Notes under the pieces: generated by a model | Told to the model about the DNA's origin: nothing | What the model saw: only the letters and a program-made list of their open reading frames with translations | Database searches by the model: none | In this document: positions 15,090 to 23,194 of the stretch, one piece after another | Layout of the letters: each line of letters starts with the position of its first letter | Position numbering within the stretch: position 1 is the first letter of the stretch | Translations under genes and position numbers: made by a program | Assembly (NCBI GenBank): GCA_964568955.1 | Contig: CAZMSM010000022.1 | Coordinates: 1 to 31,218, forward strand | Direction: 5' to 3' | From: UBA1447 sp964568955 | GTDB lineage: Bacteria > Bacillota > Clostridia > Oscillospirales > Acutalibacteraceae | Length of the DNA: 31,218 nucleotides

Positions 15090-15383
15090 TTATGCTACGT
15101 TATAGTCCTTATACACCGGGTTCTTTTTCACTGCTTCGGGCCTTGGCAAGGGTGCCCGGGTGCATATTTGCTCTTGAACGCATTGCTGGGCACACCTGTA
15201 GGCCTGCTGCTTGCATCTTTGCTCGGCAGCCTTACGACGGCGGCGATTACGAATGTGGATGCCAACTGCACGCGCAAATTTGTCTTCAAACGCAATAAAT
15301 TTGTCTTCATTAATGAAGCCCCAAATAAGCAACCCCACCGCTATAATTTCAACAATGGTTTGTACTACAAAAAAGACTGACAT
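15090..15383 (-). CDS. Small single-pass membrane protein, possibly SOS-regulated, 97 aa
   Basis: No family is recognised with confidence. Residues ~3-24 (VFFVVQTIVEIIAVGLLIWG) form one transmembrane helix. Then come an acidic amphipathic segment (NEDKFIAFEDKFARAVG), a very basic RNRRRRK, and a Gln/Arg-rich stretch with four cysteines (EQRCKQQAYRCAQQCVQEQIC). The positive-inside rule puts the C-terminal part in the cytoplasm. The start has TGAGGAGTGATTTATA before ATG. The gene is monocistronic with a near-consensus promoter. A perfect GAAC-N4-GTTC lies just downstream of the -10 and a 7/8 match lies upstream of the -35, as expected for LexA control. Damage-induced division inhibitors such as YneA are also small membrane proteins, so that role is a reasonable guess, but YneA's LysM domain is absent. 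Confidence 0.75.
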   Translation of the reverse strand: MSVFFVVQTIVEIIAVGLLIWGFINEDKFIAFEDKFARAVGIHIRNRRRRKAAEQRCKQQAYRCAQQCVQEQICTRAPLPRPEAVKKNPVYKDYNVA

Positions 15384-15408
15384 TATAAATCACTCCTCAA
15401 ATCAACCT

Positions 15409-15471
15409 GAACATTTGTTCTTGCGATTATCATTATAGCATGCTTTTGGGCTTTGTCAACACAAATGTTCG
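15409..15471 (-). promoter_or_regulatory. Promoter flanked by two LexA/SOS-box-like sites
   Basis: On the minus strand a perfect TTGACA (15454-15459), a 16-bp spacer and a perfect TATAAT (15432-15437). Box 1, GAACATTTGTTC (15409-15420), is just downstream of the -10 around the transcription start. Box 2, CGAACATTTGTG (15460-15471), touches the upstream side of the -35. The Gram-positive LexA consensus is CGAAC-N4-GTTCG. The two boxes share GAACATTTGT, so the pair is not a chance single hit. Confidence 0.65.
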
Positions 15472-15554
15472 ATAAAATGAGATATTTTGTCCCTAAAATC
15501 GGACTCCAACAAAAAAAGTATTCTTTCGATTGCTTTGCACACTTTTATGAATCG

Positions 15555-15583
15555 AGTGTATCACAAGATGTGGCCTTTGTCAA
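15555..15583 (-). promoter_or_regulatory. Candidate second upstream promoter
   Basis: TTGACA (15578-15583), 17 bp, then TACACT (15555-15560) on the minus strand. No gene starts directly after it, so it would feed the small membrane protein gene with a leader of about 165 bases running through the SOS-box promoter, or drive a short untranslated RNA. Its start TTGACAAAGGCCA resembles TTGACAAAGCCCA of the proximal promoter. Confidence 0.4.
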
Positions 15584-15641
15584 CAAAACAAACACAACTA
15601 ATTGATGTTTTTCCGGTTTTTATAAAATAGTTGTACAAAAT

Positions 15642-15679
15642 AAAAAAACCGAAACAAGTGACTTTTCAGCCTGTTTCGG
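15642..15679 (-). terminator. Rho-independent terminator of the second XRE gene
   Basis: Read on the minus strand, CCGAAACA pairs with TGTTTCGG (15649-15679) around a 15-base loop, followed by seven T. It lies about 40 bp after the XRE stop. Confidence 0.88.
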
Positions 15680-15718
15680 GGGTAATCTTTATTCATATCT
15701 AATTTATTGTCCTATTTA

Positions 15719-16120
15719 TTATCGGGTTTTCGATTTATTTTTCTCTTCGTTGTCCATACTCACCACTAAGTCTTTGAGTTTTTCAATCGCTTCATCCTTG
15801 TTTTCGCACAACCTGAACAAACGGAGTATCTGCTGTTCCCGACGGTTTAAGCTTTCGAAAGTTTGCAAATTTTCGGTATCACTTAAATACCCTTGCGCAT
15901 TTTCGTTGAGCGTATCACAGTTTTCGCGCTTGACTTCCGTTAAGACATCCATCGATACATCAAAAATGCAACACAGCTTGACCAATGTGTCGACATTGGG
16001 TTGTGTTTTGCCCGTTTCGTAATAACTATAGGTTGAGCGGTCAATATTCAAGAATTCAGCTACTTGTTTTTGCGTCATCTTGTTATTAAGACGCAACATT
16101 TTCAACATTTGATGAAGCAT
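15719..16120 (-). CDS. XRE-family HTH regulator with a C-terminal helical extension, 133 aa
   Basis: The N-terminal half is a typical Cro/CI DNA-binding domain: LKMLRLNNKMTQKQVAEFLN, IDRSTYSYYETGKTQPNVDT, LVKLCCIFDVSMDVL. The second half, about 65 residues, is polar and helical (NRREQQILRLFRLCENKDEA) and may dimerise or sense a signal. I chose the start at 16120, which has GGAGAG six bases upstream; the ATG at 16165 lies only about 20 bp from the -10 hexamer and lacks a usable ribosome binding site. The gene is monocistronic, with an inverted repeat over its -35 that suggests autoregulation. It is divergent from the HAD-queT operon, 233 bp apart, which could be a target. Confidence 0.88.
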   Translation of the reverse strand: MLHQMLKMLRLNNKMTQKQVAEFLNIDRSTYSYYETGKTQPNVDTLVKLCCIFDVSMDVLTEVKRENCDTLNENAQGYLSDTENLQTFESLNRREQQILRLFRLCENKDEAIEKLKDLVVSMDNEEKNKSKTR

Positions 16121-16184
16121 TTGAAACTCTCCAATTTCCTCAAGTTCTCCGCTTGAGAAACGCATAGATACGCTTTCAATAATA

Positions 16185-16224
16185 ATTATACTCCTTTTTG
16201 GGTTATCGTCAACTATTATAACCC
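16185..16224 (-). promoter_or_regulatory. Promoter of the second XRE gene with an inverted-repeat operator
   Basis: On the minus strand TTGACG (16207-16212), 16 bp, then a perfect TATAAT (16185-16190). GGGTTAT (16200-16206) and ATAACCC (16218-16224) form a 7-bp-arm inverted repeat, with 11 bp between the arms, that encloses the -35. This is a likely binding site for the XRE protein itself. Confidence 0.7.
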
Positions 16225-16298
16225 AATGACCAAAAAATGTTTACAGGTTATTTACAAGTCAAGGCTTTTGCGTTTTTTGCAATCACCCCTGTGTCAGC

Positions 16299-16327
16299 TT
16301 GTTTTTATGGGCACTTTATGGTAAAAT
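16299..16327 (+). promoter_or_regulatory. Candidate promoter of the HAD phosphatase-queT operon
   Basis: TTGTTT (16299-16304), 17 bp, then TAAAAT (16322-16327), only 26 bp before the start codon at 16354. The leader is then about 20 bases, too short for the preQ1 riboswitch often found before queT. Confidence 0.55.
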
Positions 16328-16353
16328 TTCACCAATATTTAGGAGGTTCAAAC

Positions 16354-17142
16354 ATGACGGACAAAACAATTTTCAGCAAGACGAAAACATTTATCATTGA
16401 CATGGACGGCACCTTTTACCTGGACAATCGGCTTATAGAAGGTGCGGTAAGCTTTATTGACCGTTTAAAGGACACGGGGCGCGACTTCTGCTTTTTCACC
16501 AACAATTCCTCACACAATGCCCAGTCCTGCGTAAAAAAACTCGCAGCCATGGGGTACTCGGTTCCAACAGAAAAAATCATCATTTCGTCGCATGTCACCA
16601 TCGACTACTTAAAAAAACATCAGCCGGGCAAAAGCGTGTTTTTGCTTGGCAACGAACTTTTGGAGGCGGATTTTCGCCAGGCAGGCATCTGCCTTGTAAA
16701 GGAAAAACCGGATATTGTCGTCCTCGGGTTTGACACCACCATCACCTATCAAAAAATGTGGGATGCGGTGCGTTTTATTGACAGCGGTGCCATGTACATT
16801 GCCACCCACCCCGATTTGAACTGCCCCACAGCACACGGATATATGCCGGACACCGGGTCAATGATTGAGCTCTTCGCCGCGTCAACCGGCAGGCGTCCTA
16901 TTGTCATGGGCAAGCCAATGACCGCGACGGTGGACTATCTGACCGATTTACTCTCCTGTGCAAGGGACGAACTGGCTTTCGTTGGCGACCGCTTGGCTAC
17001 AGATATCACCATCGGCGTGAACCATGGGATTCCGACCGCGCTTGTCTTGACAGGAGTTACCACACCGGCGGAGAGTGAGGGTTCCCCTATCCGTGCGGAC
17101 GTAGTCGTCGAGCGGCTTTCGGCACTTAGCGATTATTTGTAA
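16354..17142 (+). CDS. HAD-IIA family phosphatase (NagD-like)
   Basis: A cytosolic haloacid-dehalogenase hydrolase of 262 residues, of the NagD/4-nitrophenylphosphatase type that dephosphorylates small sugar or nucleotide phosphates; the substrate is not predictable. Motif I is FIIDMDGTFYLDN (about 12-24), motif II is FFTNNSSHN, motif III includes GKPMTATVDYL, and motif IV is FVGDRLATDITIGVNHGIPT (about 211-230). The cap follows the C2a pattern (TYQKMWDAVRFI). The start at 16354 has AGGAGG seven bases upstream; an in-frame ATG at 16237 lies before the promoter and is rejected. queT follows 31 bp later, so the pair is probably one operon. Confidence 0.9.
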   Translation: MTDKTIFSKTKTFIIDMDGTFYLDNRLIEGAVSFIDRLKDTGRDFCFFTNNSSHNAQSCVKKLAAMGYSVPTEKIIISSHVTIDYLKKHQPGKSVFLLGNELLEADFRQAGICLVKEKPDIVVLGFDTTITYQKMWDAVRFIDSGAMYIATHPDLNCPTAHGYMPDTGSMIELFAASTGRRPIVMGKPMTATVDYLTDLLSCARDELAFVGDRLATDITIGVNHGIPTALVLTGVTTPAESEGSPIRADVVVERLSALSDYL

Positions 17143-17173
17143 ACGACACGTCGCCAACCGGAGGAAGCTGACA

Positions 17174-17689
17174 ATGAAAAAATCTCGCATCGTCTTCTTG
17201 GTAAACAGCGCGATGATAGCCGCCCTGTACGCGGGGTTTACCTATTTTTCGGCCATATGGGGGCTGGCTTACGGGCCGGTTCAACTTCGTATTTCCGAAG
17301 CGCTAACGATACTGCCAATCTTAACCCCCGCCGCTATCCCCGGGTTAACCATCGGCTGCTTTATCGGTAACCTCGGTAGCCCTTATGGGCTTGTGGATAT
17401 ACTCCTGGGCACGCTCGCTACCGCTTTGGCCGCCATTTTCACCCGATTGGCTCGCCATATCCGTATTAAAAATATTCCTTTCCTCTCCCCGCTCGCCCCC
17501 GTCGTTTTTAATGCATTGATTATCGGCGCGGGCATTACTTTTTTTACGGGCACCGACGCTAACTTTACCGCTTTTTTAATAGCGGCAGGCTGGGTCGGAT
17601 TGAGCGAACTGATTGTCTGCTATGCGCTGGGTCTGCCTTTGGGGCTTGCGCTGGAAAAAAACAACATCCTCACTAAAGTACACTTATAA
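17174..17689 (+). CDS. queT: Queuosine precursor transporter QueT
   Basis: QueT is a small integral membrane S-component-like protein that imports queuosine precursors (preQ1, preQ0 or queuine) for tRNA modification, probably with an ECF module. The 171-residue protein has the family segments MIAALYAGFTYFSAIWGLAY, GPVQLRISEALTILPI, and GLTIGCFIGNLGSPYGLVDI, followed by GTLATALAA, with about five or six helices. The start follows CGGAGGAAGCTGACA. It is second in an operon with the NagD-like phosphatase and ends at a strong terminator. No preQ1 riboswitch was recognised. A QueG-like gene lies 9.5 kb away. Confidence 0.92.
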   Translation: MKKSRIVFLVNSAMIAALYAGFTYFSAIWGLAYGPVQLRISEALTILPILTPAAIPGLTIGCFIGNLGSPYGLVDILLGTLATALAAIFTRLARHIRIKNIPFLSPLAPVVFNALIIGAGITFFTGTDANFTAFLIAAGWVGLSELIVCYALGLPLGLALEKNNILTKVHL

Positions 17690-17706
17690 CTTTTATAAAA
17701 TGTTCA

Positions 17707-17738
17707 CGGCGGGACAGGTCTTTCAACCTGTCCCGCCG
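17707..17738 (+). terminator. Strong terminator between queT and nifJ
   Basis: A perfect 13-bp stem, CGGCGGGACAGGT with ACCTGTCCCGCCG, has a 6-base loop and is followed on the plus strand by CTTTGCTTTATTG. It lies between convergent genes and probably serves both. Confidence 0.88.
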
Positions 17739-17780
17739 CTTTGCTTTATTGTTGTTGGTTTATCCAGGCTTTAGAAAATT

Positions 17781-20700
17781 TTAAACCTCTTCCACCGTCT
17801 CGGGCTCATACATGGTTTTCAACCGGACCAGACTGTCATACTTATCCTTAGCGTCCTCTTCGGAACGGTTGAGCAACTCGTCCGCACCACTAGGCAAGGC
17901 ACGGAACAGAGAGCTATAGCGCACTTCATTCATGATAAAGTCACGGTAGCTCTCGCCGGGGGCTTTGCTGTCCAAAGTAAGTGGATTTTTACCTTGTTCC
18001 ACAAGTCTCGGGTCAAAGCGGAAGTTATGCCAGTAACCGGCTGCTACTGCTGCTTTTTCTTGTGCCATACTGATGCCCAATCCACCCTTGATACCATGGT
18101 TGATGCAAGGTGAGTAGGCAATGACGATAGAAGGTCCATCATAGCTTTCAGCCTCTTTAAACGCCTTGAGGCATTGGTTATAATCCGCACCCATGGCAAC
18201 CTGTGCCACATATACATAGCCGTAGGTCATCGCCATTTGCGCGAGATTCTTCTTCTTGGTGGTTTTGCCCGCTGCGGCAAACTTTGCGATAGCTCCTGTA
18301 GGCGTGGATTTGGATGCTTGGCCGCCGGTGTTGGAATATACTTCGGTGTCAAAAATAAGAATATTGATGTTCTCGTTTTGCGCCATCACGTGGTCCAAAC
18401 CGCCAAAGCCGATATCATATGCCCAGCCGTCACCGCCAAAGACCCAGAAGGACTTTTTGGCAAGGTAATCACGGTCGGTCAATATCGTTTGAACAGCTGC
18501 TTTGCAGCAATCTTTATCTAACTCTTTACTTTTTATGATTTCGAGAAGTTCATCGGAAGCGGCACCGTTTAAGTCGCCGTTTTCTTTGGTTTCAAGCCAA
18601 GTATTGGCCGCTTGAACAAGCGCGGGATCAGCACCTTCACACTCTGCAAGGGCCACAACACTTTGCGCCAGACGCTCACGGATTTGGTCGTTTGCAAGCA
18701 TCATACCAAAACCATATTCGGCGTTGTCTTCAAACAGAGAGTTCGCCCACGCGGGTCCTTTACCCTGTTTGTTAACGGTATAGGGTGTGCTCGGAGCAGA
18801 ACCACCCCAGATGGAGGAGCAACCCGTCGCATTAGCGATAAACATTCTGTCGCCGAAAAGCTGGGTTACAAGCTTGGCATAAGGTGTTTCGCCACAGCCT
18901 GAGCACGCTCCGGAGAATTCAAACAGCGGGGTTTTAAACTGGCTGCCTTTGACCGTGGAGTCGGGGAATTTGGCAGCGACTTCCGGTTTTTCCGGCAGGG
19001 AAATAGCGTAATTGAATTTTTGCTGTTGCGGCAGTTGGGTTACCAGGGGGTTCATTTCCAGCGCTTTGTTCCCTCTCATACCGGGGCAGACATTGCTGCA
19101 CGAGCCACAGCCGGTGCAGTCCAGTGCGGAAATGGCGATAGCAAAATGCATACCGGGTACGCCGTTCATGGGCTTTACCATCATGCCTTCCGGTGCTTTT
19201 GCCACTTCTTCGTCCGTTAAAGCGAACGGACGGATAACAGCGTGCGGGCAAACATAAGAACAGTAGTTGCACTGAATACAGTTTTCCGGAATCCACTTTG
19301 GCACATCTACGGCAATACCGCGCTTTTCAAAAGCAGCGGAACCCTGCGGGAAGGTACCGTCCGCGGCGTGCGCGAAGGTGGAAACCGGCAGTTTATCACC
19401 AAGTTGAGCATTAACGGGGTGAAGGACGTTTTTGACGAATTTCTTTAAATCGGCACGATCTGTTTCCACAACCGCGTCAACCTCAACATGCTTTGCGTTT
19501 GCCCAAGCAGCCGGTATGTCAACCTTAACAGCACCGGAAAATCCGCGGTCAATGGCCGCATGGTTCATTGCGACAATCTTTTCACCCTTTTTGGCAAAGG
19601 ATTTTGTCGCGGCGTCTTTCATCAGTTTGACAATCTCGTCACCCTTGATGATGCCGGTCAGTTTAAAGAAAGCCGCTTGTAACAGCGTATTGACACGCCC
19701 ACCCAAACCAAGCTCTTTGGCAATGTGCGTAGCGTCGATGGTGTACAGGCTAATGTTATTGTTTGCCATGTATTGTTTCATGGTGCTGGGCAACATTTTA
19801 TCAAGCTCCTCGGGGGACCATGAGCAGTTGAGCAGGAAGATACCGTCCTGTTTCAAATCTTCCACCATCTTGTATTTATCCACATACGATGGGTTGTGGC
19901 AGGCTACAAAGTCAGCCCTATGGATGTAATAGCTTGACTTAATGGGCTTTTCCCCGAAACGGAGATGGGAAACGGTGATACCGCCGGATTTTTTAGAGTC
20001 GTAGGCAAAATACCCTTGCGCGTACATATCGGTGTTATCGCCGATGATTTTAATGGAGTTCTGATTTGCGCCGACTGTGCCGTCCGCACCAAGACCCCAG
20101 AATTTGCAGGAAAAAGTCCCTTTTGGGGTCGTGTTCGGATTTTCTTTGTTTTCAAGGGAAAGATTGGTAACATCATCATCAATAGCAATTGTGAAACGCT
20201 TTTTCGGTTTTGCGGCATCCATATTGCGGTAGACGGAGATAATGCTGCTCGGATTGGTGTCCTTGGAACCAAGACCGTAGCGGCCGCCGAGCACGGGAAT
20301 ATTTTCAAACTCGGTGTCATTAATCGATGCGATAATATCAAGCCACAGGGGTTCGCCCACGGAGCCCGGCTCCTTGGTACGATCAAGCACGGAAATGCAT
20401 TTGACCGTGGACGGCAGGGCCTCGAGTAAATGCTTTGTGGAAAACGGTCTAAAGAGACGCACCTTAATAAGACCAACCTTTTCGCCGTTGGCGTTGAGGT
20501 AGTCAATGGTTTCCTCAATGGTATCGCACACGGAACCCATAGCGATAATAACCTTTTCGGCATCGGGTGCACCGTAGTAGTTGAACAGTTTGTAATCGGT
20601 ACCAATGCGGCTGTTGACCTCGTTCATGTAATCCTCGGTAACCTGAACAACGTCTTCATAGTAGGGGTTACACGCTTCGCGTGCCTGGAAGAAAATGTCC

Positions 20701-21365
20701 GGATTTTGGGCGGAACCGCGCAACACAGGGTGCTCGGGGTTCAGCGCACGCCGACGGAACGCATTGACAGCGTCCATATCCACCATTTCGGCAAGGTCTT
20801 TATAGTCCCATACGTTGATTTTTTGAATTTCATGCGAGGTTCTGAAACCATCAAAAAAGTGGAGAAAGGGGATGCGGCTTTTGATGGTGGAAAGATGAGC
20901 AACAGCGCCTAAGTCCATGACTTCCTGCACATTCGTGGAGCAGAGCATTGCATAGCCCGTTTGGCGGCAAGCATAAACATCCGAATGGTCGCCAAAAATA
21001 TTCAGCGCATGAGTGGCAATACTGCGGGCCGAAACGTCAATCACATTCGGCAGCAATTCGCCCGCGATTTTATACATGTTCGGAATCATTAATAACAATC
21101 CCTGCGACGCTGTGTAGGTGGTTGTGAGCGCACCGGCTGCTAATGAACCGTGCACGGCGCCTGCCGCACCGCCCTCGGACTGCATAACCGAAACCTTAAC
21201 GGTTTGACCGAAAATGTTTTTAACACCGGCCGCGGCCATCGCGTCGGTTTCTTCCGCCATGTCGGACGATGGGGTGATGGGATAAATAGCTGCAACCTCT
21301 GTAAATGCGTATGACACATACGCGGCCGCAGTGTTACCCTTCATGGTTTTGGATTTTCTTGGCAT
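17781..21365 (-). CDS. nifJ: Pyruvate:ferredoxin (flavodoxin) oxidoreductase
   Basis: Single-chain PFOR of 1194 residues, full length for the homodimeric bacterial enzyme. It cleaves pyruvate with CoA to acetyl-CoA and CO2 and reduces ferredoxin, the central step of fermentation in strict anaerobes. The domains appear in the usual order. The N-terminal pyruvate-binding region (AYPITPSSDMAEETD-like start and SQGLLLMIPNMYKIAGE) is followed by the CoA-binding and gamma regions (GLGADGTVGANQNSIKIIG). A 2[4Fe-4S] insert comes next (CIQCNYCSYVCP near 700 and CTGCGSCSNVCPG near 750). The C-terminal TPP domain has the proximal-cluster motif CSGCGETPYAKL near 823 and GGDGWAYDIGFGGLDHV near 975. The start ATG follows AAGGAGGAATGCACAA. 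It is monocistronic with its own promoter. Confidence 0.97.
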   Translation of the reverse strand: MPRKSKTMKGNTAAAYVSYAFTEVAAIYPITPSSDMAEETDAMAAAGVKNIFGQTVKVSVMQSEGGAAGAVHGSLAAGALTTTYTASQGLLLMIPNMYKIAGELLPNVIDVSARSIATHALNIFGDHSDVYACRQTGYAMLCSTNVQEVMDLGAVAHLSTIKSRIPFLHFFDGFRTSHEIQKINVWDYKDLAEMVDMDAVNAFRRRALNPEHPVLRGSAQNPDIFFQAREACNPYYEDVVQVTEDYMNEVNSRIGTDYKLFNYYGAPDAEKVIIAMGSVCDTIEETIDYLNANGEKVGLIKVRLFRPFSTKHLLEALPSTVKCISVLDRTKEPGSVGEPLWLDIIASINDTEFENIPVLGGRYGLGSKDTNPSSIISVYRNMDAAKPKKRFTIAIDDDVTNLSLENKENPNTTPKGTFSCKFWGLGADGTVGANQNSIKIIGDNTDMYAQGYFAYDSKKSGGITVSHLRFGEKPIKSSYYIHRADFVACHNPSYVDKYKMVEDLKQDGIFLLNCSWSPEELDKMLPSTMKQYMANNNISLYTIDATHIAKELGLGGRVNTLLQAAFFKLTGIIKGDEIVKLMKDAATKSFAKKGEKIVAMNHAAIDRGFSGAVKVDIPAAWANAKHVEVDAVVETDRADLKKFVKNVLHPVNAQLGDKLPVSTFAHAADGTFPQGSAAFEKRGIAVDVPKWIPENCIQCNYCSYVCPHAVIRPFALTDEEVAKAPEGMMVKPMNGVPGMHFAIAISALDCTGCGSCSNVCPGMRGNKALEMNPLVTQLPQQQKFNYAISLPEKPEVAAKFPDSTVKGSQFKTPLFEFSGACSGCGETPYAKLVTQLFGDRMFIANATGCSSIWGGSAPSTPYTVNKQGKGPAWANSLFEDNAEYGFGMMLANDQIRERLAQSVVALAECEGADPALVQAANTWLETKENGDLNGAASDELLEIIKSKELDKDCCKAAVQTILTDRDYLAKKSFWVFGGDGWAYDIGFGGLDHVMAQNENINILIFDTEVYSNTGGQASKSTPTGAIAKFAAAGKTTKKKNLAQMAMTYGYVYVAQVAMGADYNQCLKAFKEAESYDGPSIVIAYSPCINHGIKGGLGISMAQEKAAVAAGYWHNFRFDPRLVEQGKNPLTLDSKAPGESYRDFIMNEVRYSSLFRALPSGADELLNRSEEDAKDKYDSLVRLKTMYEPETVEEV

Positions 21366-21420
21366 TTGTGCATTCCTCCTTGATTATGTATATGAATTTT
21401 ATATTATTGCACTGCCGTAT

Positions 21421-21449
21421 ATTTTAACATGCCGGGCAACTATTGTAAA
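21421..21449 (-). promoter_or_regulatory. Promoter of nifJ
   Basis: On the minus strand TTTACA (21444-21449), 17 bp, then TAAAAT (21421-21426), about 55 bp before the ATG. The rest of the interval up to 21647 shows no gene and no clear further site. Confidence 0.65.
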
Positions 21450-21647
21450 CCTGTAATGAGCCTCAATAATGGGCAAAGATGTCACCCACCTCAACAGATA
21501 ATTTGTGTATATTGTAATATGCGTTCAAATTCGACCGAAATCGGCTGTTTTAAGCCGAAACCGAGTTGTTGTGCGCCGAATAACCATATTACTGCATCGT
21601 ATGCTGTTCAAGCCTTGGCTTTTCTTGTTTTTCACACTTTTTTGTGT

Positions 21648-21676
21648 TTGACAGTTAAAACAATAGACTGTATAAT
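21648..21676 (+). promoter_or_regulatory. Consensus sigma-A promoter of the CNNM-GH20-PH operon
   Basis: A perfect TTGACA (21648-21653), 17 bp, then a perfect TATAAT (21671-21676). It is the strongest promoter match in the window, 41 bp before the first start codon. Confidence 0.88.
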
Positions 21677-21717
21677 GATTTTACTAAAATTAAAATTTGA
21701 GAGGAGAAAGTCCTACT

Positions 21718-23148
21718 ATGGATGATCCCGACCCTGCTACCGGTATTTTGCTGCAAATACTCGCCGCAAACCCTGTTGCGAATGCCACCGACCCCGATAC
21801 AGGTGTTTTGATACCAATCTTGGTGCTTTTCCTGCTAATCCTTGTGAACGCATTCTTTGCGATGAGCGAAATCGCCATCATCTCGCTCAACAACAACAAA
21901 ATCGAGCGGATGGCGGAACAAGGCGATAAAAAATCCGCTCAAGTGCTTAAATTGACGTCAAATTCAAGCCATTTTCTTTCCACCATTCAAATCGGGATTA
22001 CCCTCGCGGGCTTTTTGACCTCGGCTTCCGCTTCACGCGCTTTTGTGGACAGGCTGGCCGGTCTTATCGAAAGAATACCGTATGTGGGCACCATTGGTCA
22101 AGGCATCATCAGCGGCTTTTCCATGGTTGTTATTACGCTGATTATTTCTTATTTTTCGCTTGTCTTGGGGGAATTAGCGCCCAAGCGCATTGCTATGCAG
22201 ATACCGGAAAAAGTTTCTTTCCGTTCCATCGGAATTTTACTTTTTATTGCTGCAGCTGCCAAACCATTTGTCAAGATTCTTTCGTTTTCCACCAATATCG
22301 TCGTGCGACTTTTCGGTTTTGACCCCCACGCCGGCCAAAAGCTGGTTACGGAGGAAGAAATTCGCATGCTCGTAGATGTCGGTGGGGAACGTGGCGTTAT
22401 TGAAAAAGATCAAAAAGATATGATAAACAATATCTTTGAATTTGACGATATTGATGTTGGCGACATCATGACGCACCGCACAAATATTTCCGCTGTTGAG
22501 ATGGACGATTCCATCAACGATGTTATCAAAATAGCCATTGAAGAAGGCTACTCCCGCATCCCCGTGTATGATGACGACCCGGACAATATTATCGGCATTG
22601 TGTATGTCAAAGACCTGTTGAAATATATAGGCAACGATATGCCGGATGAACATGTGCTCAGCGACATCATGCGCAAAGCGCATTACGTGCCCGAAACCAA
22701 GCGCTGCGGCGAGCTGTTTAAAGAGATGACCGCAAGCCACGTGCAAATGGCCGTTGTGGTGGATGAGTACGGCGGCACAGCAGGGCTTGTAACGTTTGAA
22801 GATTTGCTGGAAGCGATTGTCGGCAACATTCAAGATGAATACGACAACGAAGAGGAAGAAATATTCAAAATCGACGAAAACACGTTTACCATCGACGGCG
22901 TTGTCGCAATTGACGAAGTGGAAGAGCTCGTCGGCACCAACATCCCGGAAGGTGAATACGACACTCTGGCAGGATTCGTCATCAGTCTGCTGGGCTTTTT
23001 GCCGCAAGATAAGGAAATGAATGTGGTGGAATATGAAAACCTACGCTTCACCGTTTTGAGTGTTGGAGAAAGACGAATCGGTAAAATCAAAGTGGAAATC
23101 ATGCCACCCGTCGAAAAAGAAGAGAAAAAGGAAGACGCCCGTGATTAA
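21718..23148 (+). CDS. CNNM/CBS/CorC_HlyC membrane protein (hemolysin C family)
   Basis: A 476-residue member of the family that includes bacterial CorB-like magnesium exporters; old annotations call it hemolysin. The N-terminal CNNM domain has about four helices starting with IPILVLFLLILVNAFFAMSE (about 32-51), then LKLTSNSSHFLSTIQIGITL and YFSLVLGELAPKRIAM. A pair of CBS domains follows (VGDIMTHRTNISAVEMDD and GYSRIPVYDDDPDNIIGIVY). The C-terminal CorC_HlyC domain begins with DEYGGTAGLVTFEDLLEAIV and includes ENTFTIDGVVAIDEVEEL. The segment before the first helix repeats DPDPATG and DPDTGV. I chose the ATG at 21718, with GAGGAG 12 bases upstream, over a TTG at 21697. It is first in a four-gene operon. 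Confidence 0.9.
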   Translation: MDDPDPATGILLQILAANPVANATDPDTGVLIPILVLFLLILVNAFFAMSEIAIISLNNNKIERMAEQGDKKSAQVLKLTSNSSHFLSTIQIGITLAGFLTSASASRAFVDRLAGLIERIPYVGTIGQGIISGFSMVVITLIISYFSLVLGELAPKRIAMQIPEKVSFRSIGILLFIAAAAKPFVKILSFSTNIVVRLFGFDPHAGQKLVTEEEIRMLVDVGGERGVIEKDQKDMINNIFEFDDIDVGDIMTHRTNISAVEMDDSINDVIKIAIEEGYSRIPVYDDDPDNIIGIVYVKDLLKYIGNDMPDEHVLSDIMRKAHYVPETKRCGELFKEMTASHVQMAVVVDEYGGTAGLVTFEDLLEAIVGNIQDEYDNEEEEIFKIDENTFTIDGVVAIDEVEELVGTNIPEGEYDTLAGFVISLLGFLPQDKEMNVVEYENLRFTVLSVGERRIGKIKVEIMPPVEKEEKKEDARD

Positions 23149-23194
23149 CCCACGAGCGCAGTCCAAACAAAATTCAATCGGTTGAGGTGACACA

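Noticed and set aside
16237..16353. N-terminal extension of the HAD phosphatase
   Set aside because: The upstream ATG precedes the predicted promoter; the ATG at 16354 has AGGAGG and gives the normal family N-terminus.
16228..16353. preQ1 riboswitch before the HAD-queT operon
   Set aside because: No preQ1-I-like pseudoknot pattern could be found by eye and the predicted leader is too short.
21429..21725. 98-codon plus-strand open frame upstream of the CNNM gene
   Set aside because: It spans the consensus promoter at 21648-21676 and has no ribosome binding site or recognisable product.
22237..23007. 256-codon minus-strand open frame
   Set aside because: It lies entirely within the CNNM/CBS gene, lacks a ribosome binding site and mirrors the codon bias of the real gene.
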